Source: Vicinamibacterales bacterium (lineage in GTDB: Bacteria; Acidobacteriota; Vicinamibacteria; Vicinamibacterales; UBA2999). Taken from it: a stretch of DNA of 64,000 nt. The stretch lies in assembly GCA_041394705.1 (NCBI GenBank), contig JAWKHS010000019.1:69606-133605 (forward strand), read 5' to 3'. Below, piece by piece: positions 62,350 through 64,000 of the stretch (positions are counted from its first letter, which is position 1; every line of letters starts with the position of its first letter). The position numbers were made by a program, and so were the translations under genes. The notes under the pieces are model-generated. The model had not been told where the DNA came from, ran no database searches, and worked only from the letters and a program-made list of their open reading frames with translations.

Positions 62350-64000
62350 TCACCATTCGGTGCGTTGCACCACCGGCATCTGCAGCGCCCGCTCGCGGTC
62401 CAGATCCAGCGAGCCGACGTGCAGCGCCAGCGGCGACTGCACCCACTTGTAGATCGACTGCGTGAAGAGCCGCGTGAAGCGTGCCGCGCACGCGGCCAGG
62501 TACTCACGATCGTAGCCCGGACAGACGCTGACCAGCGCCTCGGCCATTTCCGGCGGGGACAGCTTCTCGCCGGCGTAGAGGTGCAGGCAGGCGTCCAGGA
62601 TGGGGAAGGGCATCAGCTCCTGCTCGGCCTCCTGGCGGTCGGCCAGCTCGGGTCCGGGCGCGGTGGCCAGCGTGGCCGTGATGCCGTCGAAGCCGAACCG
62701 CGCGTGGAGGCGCACGAGCAGCGCCTCGACGACGGTCTTCGGCACGTTGGCGATGACCGACAACGCCCCTTCCAGGTCCCCGCCGATGGTCGTGTACCCG
62801 ACGGCCTTCTCGCTCATGTCGCCCGTCTGCAGGAAGAGCGCGCCCGACGTGTTCGCCCAGTTCCACATCCGCTGGCCGCGCAGCCGCGCCTGGACGTTTT
62901 GACGCGTCATGGGGCCCGGGGGACGGCCCCCGAGCATGGCGGCCGCCGCCTCGACCTCGCGGTCGTAGGCGTCGTCCAGCGGGACCGTGTGCAGGGTGAC
63001 GCCGAGGGCCGCGGCCAGCTCGTGCGCGGCCGTCCGCGTCGCGTCCTGCGAATGGCGGGTCGGCATGTAGAACGCCGTGATGAGGCGGCCCGGGGCGCCG
63101 GCGTCCGCGGACGCGTCCGGTCCGAGGATTCTGGCCGCGGCCCGCCAGGCCACGAGCAGGGTGAGCATCGAGTCGCGGCCGCCCGAGAGGGCCAGCCCGA
63201 GCGAGCTGAACGCCCCGGTCTTCTCGTAGTAGCTGGCCACGCCCATCGCCAGGGCTTCGAAGAGGTCGTCGAGCGCCTCGTCCCGCGCATCGACGCCGGG
63301 CGGGGACGGCGGCGGCAGGAAGAAGCTGCCGCCGGCCGGCGCGGGGTAGGCCAGCCCCCGGGTGTCGGAGGTGGCGCCATCGGCGCGCAGCACCGTCACC
63401 GGCGGTTCCCGCCGCACGTAGTGCTCGCAGTCGGCCCGCCACGTCGAGTTCTCCATCCGCAGCCGGCGCGTGCGGTCGAGATCGACCACCGCCGCGGCGG
63501 TGCCCACCGCGAAGCGCTGGGCCTCCAGGACGAGCCGGCCGTTCTGGAAGACGTAGCCGCCGCCGTCGTAGACGAGGCCGTCCTGCGCGCCGACGGCGTT
63601 GGCATAGAGCAGCACCGTCTGGTTGTCGGCGGCGCGCGTGGCCAGCATCTCGCGCCGCGTGGCGACGATGCCCATCCGGTACGGCGACGCCGAGACGTTC
63701 ACGACGAGTTCGGCGCCAGAGAGACAGCGGCGGCGCATCGGGCCGTCTGGTGCCCACGCGTCCTCGCACACCTCCACGCCGACGGTGCCGAAGTCGAAGC
63801 GGAAGAGGTAGTCGCCCAGTGGCCACCCGGCGGCGTCGAGCGCCAGGGCCGGTCCACCGCGCGAGAACGTCCGGCCTTCGTAGAAGACGTTGTAGGTCGG
63901 GAGCTTCTCCTTCGGCACGCACCCGATGACCGCGCCGCGATGGACGACGGCGGCCGCATTGAAGAGCAGCGAGTCGACCGGGACGGCCAGGCCCAGGACG
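62350..64000 (-). CDS. nadE: Glutamine-dependent NAD+ synthetase (5' end outside window)
   Basis: About 550 C-terminal residues are visible; the start is beyond the right edge. The enzyme amidates deamido-NAD+ to NAD+ with ammonia from glutamine. The N-terminal nitrilase-like glutaminase domain shows the catalytic Lys in PKEKLPTYNVFYEGR and Cys in VEVCEDAW; the synthetase domain has the P-loop-like ALSGGRDSMLTLLVAW. The frame is open from the window edge, and the residues before 63918 continue the family pattern (PVDSLLFNAAAVVHRG), so the internal GTG at 63918 is not the start. It is followed by a VWFA gene 4 nt after the stop. Confidence 0.95.
   Translation of the reverse strand, partial: VLGLAVPVDSLLFNAAAVVHRGAVIGCVPKEKLPTYNVFYEGRTFSRGGPALALDAAGWPLGDYLFRFDFGTVGVEVCEDAWAPDGPMRRRCLSGAELVVNVSASPYRMGIVATRREMLATRAADNQTVLLYANAVGAQDGLVYDGGGYVFQNGRLVLEAQRFAVGTAAAVVDLDRTRRLRMENSTWRADCEHYVRREPPVTVLRADGATSDTRGLAYPAPAGGSFFLPPPSPPGVDARDEALDDLFEALAMGVASYYEKTGAFSSLGLALSGGRDSMLTLLVAWRAAARILGPDASADAGAPGRLITAFYMPTRHSQDATRTAAHELAAALGVTLHTVPLDDAYDREVEAAAAMLGGRPPGPMTRQNVQARLRGQRMWNWANTSGALFLQTGDMSEKAVGYTTIGGDLEGALSVIANVPKTVVEALLVRLHARFGFDGITATLATAPGPELADRQEAEQELMPFPILDACLHLYAGEKLSPPEMAEALVSVCPGYDREYLAACAARFTRLFTQSIYKWVQSPLALHVGSLDLDRERALQMPVVQRTEW

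Noticed and set aside
63918..64000. Start of nadE at the GTG at 63918
   Set aside because: Codons upstream to the window edge stay open and continue the conserved nitrilase-domain sequence, so the gene extends beyond the window.

Overview
High-GC bacterial chromosome (third-codon positions strongly G/C), most likely an Acidobacteriota of the Vicinamibacteria type. The evidence is tandem CarboxypepD_reg/TonB-dependent receptors ending in a terminal Trp, a PadR regulator next to a large MacB/FtsX-type orphan permease (the ADOP arrangement typical of Acidobacteriota), and a VWFA-domain secreted protein of the kind common there. The assignment is an inference from gene families; there is no rRNA or tRNA in the window.

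Layout. 1-8.6 kb: three tandem paralogous TonB-dependent receptors on the minus strand; each appears to have its own promoter, and they share blocks of near-identical DNA. 8.7-15.4 kb: an alpha/beta hydrolase, then a plus-strand run of a threonine-dehydrogenase-like SDR, a DUF885 lipoprotein, a quinone oxidoreductase, an SRPBCC protein, a TylF-type methyltransferase and an MFS transporter. 15.4-20.2 kb: cobalamin-dependent methionine synthase (metH) translationally coupled to an ArsR-methyltransferase fusion regulator resembling SahR. 20.3-26 kb: a DUF349 protein, an MBL-fold hydrolase and arginine decarboxylase (speA). 26-31 kb: thioesterase-thrB-thrC with overlapping ends, then a VTT-membrane/disulfide-oxidoreductase fusion. 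31-36 kb: pepF, ADOP permease and PadR. 36-38.6 kb: a second SahR-like regulator followed by ahcY. 38.9-43.4 kb: a secreted collagen-like protein converging on a secreted metzincin-type protease, itself divergent from a degenerate bEBP-like ATPase. 43.4-52 kb: a cytochrome c, two unknown small genes, then a formate dehydrogenase operon, an exported Rossmann protein and a radical SAM protein. 52-64 kb: gamma-glutamyltransferase, a 57-residue small protein, a sulfurtransferase, a metallophosphoesterase/phosphopantetheinyl transferase pair, a DedA-like protein, glpF-glpK, an RNA methyltransferase, a VWFA protein and NAD synthetase (cut by the window edge).

Most striking points. (1) The formate dehydrogenase catalytic gene has an in-frame TGA at the Mo-ligand position, followed by a hairpin with a GGTCT apical loop at the spacing I recall for E. 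coli fdhF. It is therefore a selenoprotein gene, not a pseudogene. (2) The same enzyme is split and permuted: the N-terminal iron-sulfur half of the alpha subunit is a separate gene at the 3' end of the operon, after a fused NuoE-NuoF gene. (3) Two separate SahR-like regulators each sit in an operon with a SAM-cycle enzyme, one with metH and one with ahcY. (4) Many genes have a TANNNT-like -10 element only 6-9 nt before the start codon, suggesting widespread leaderless transcription.
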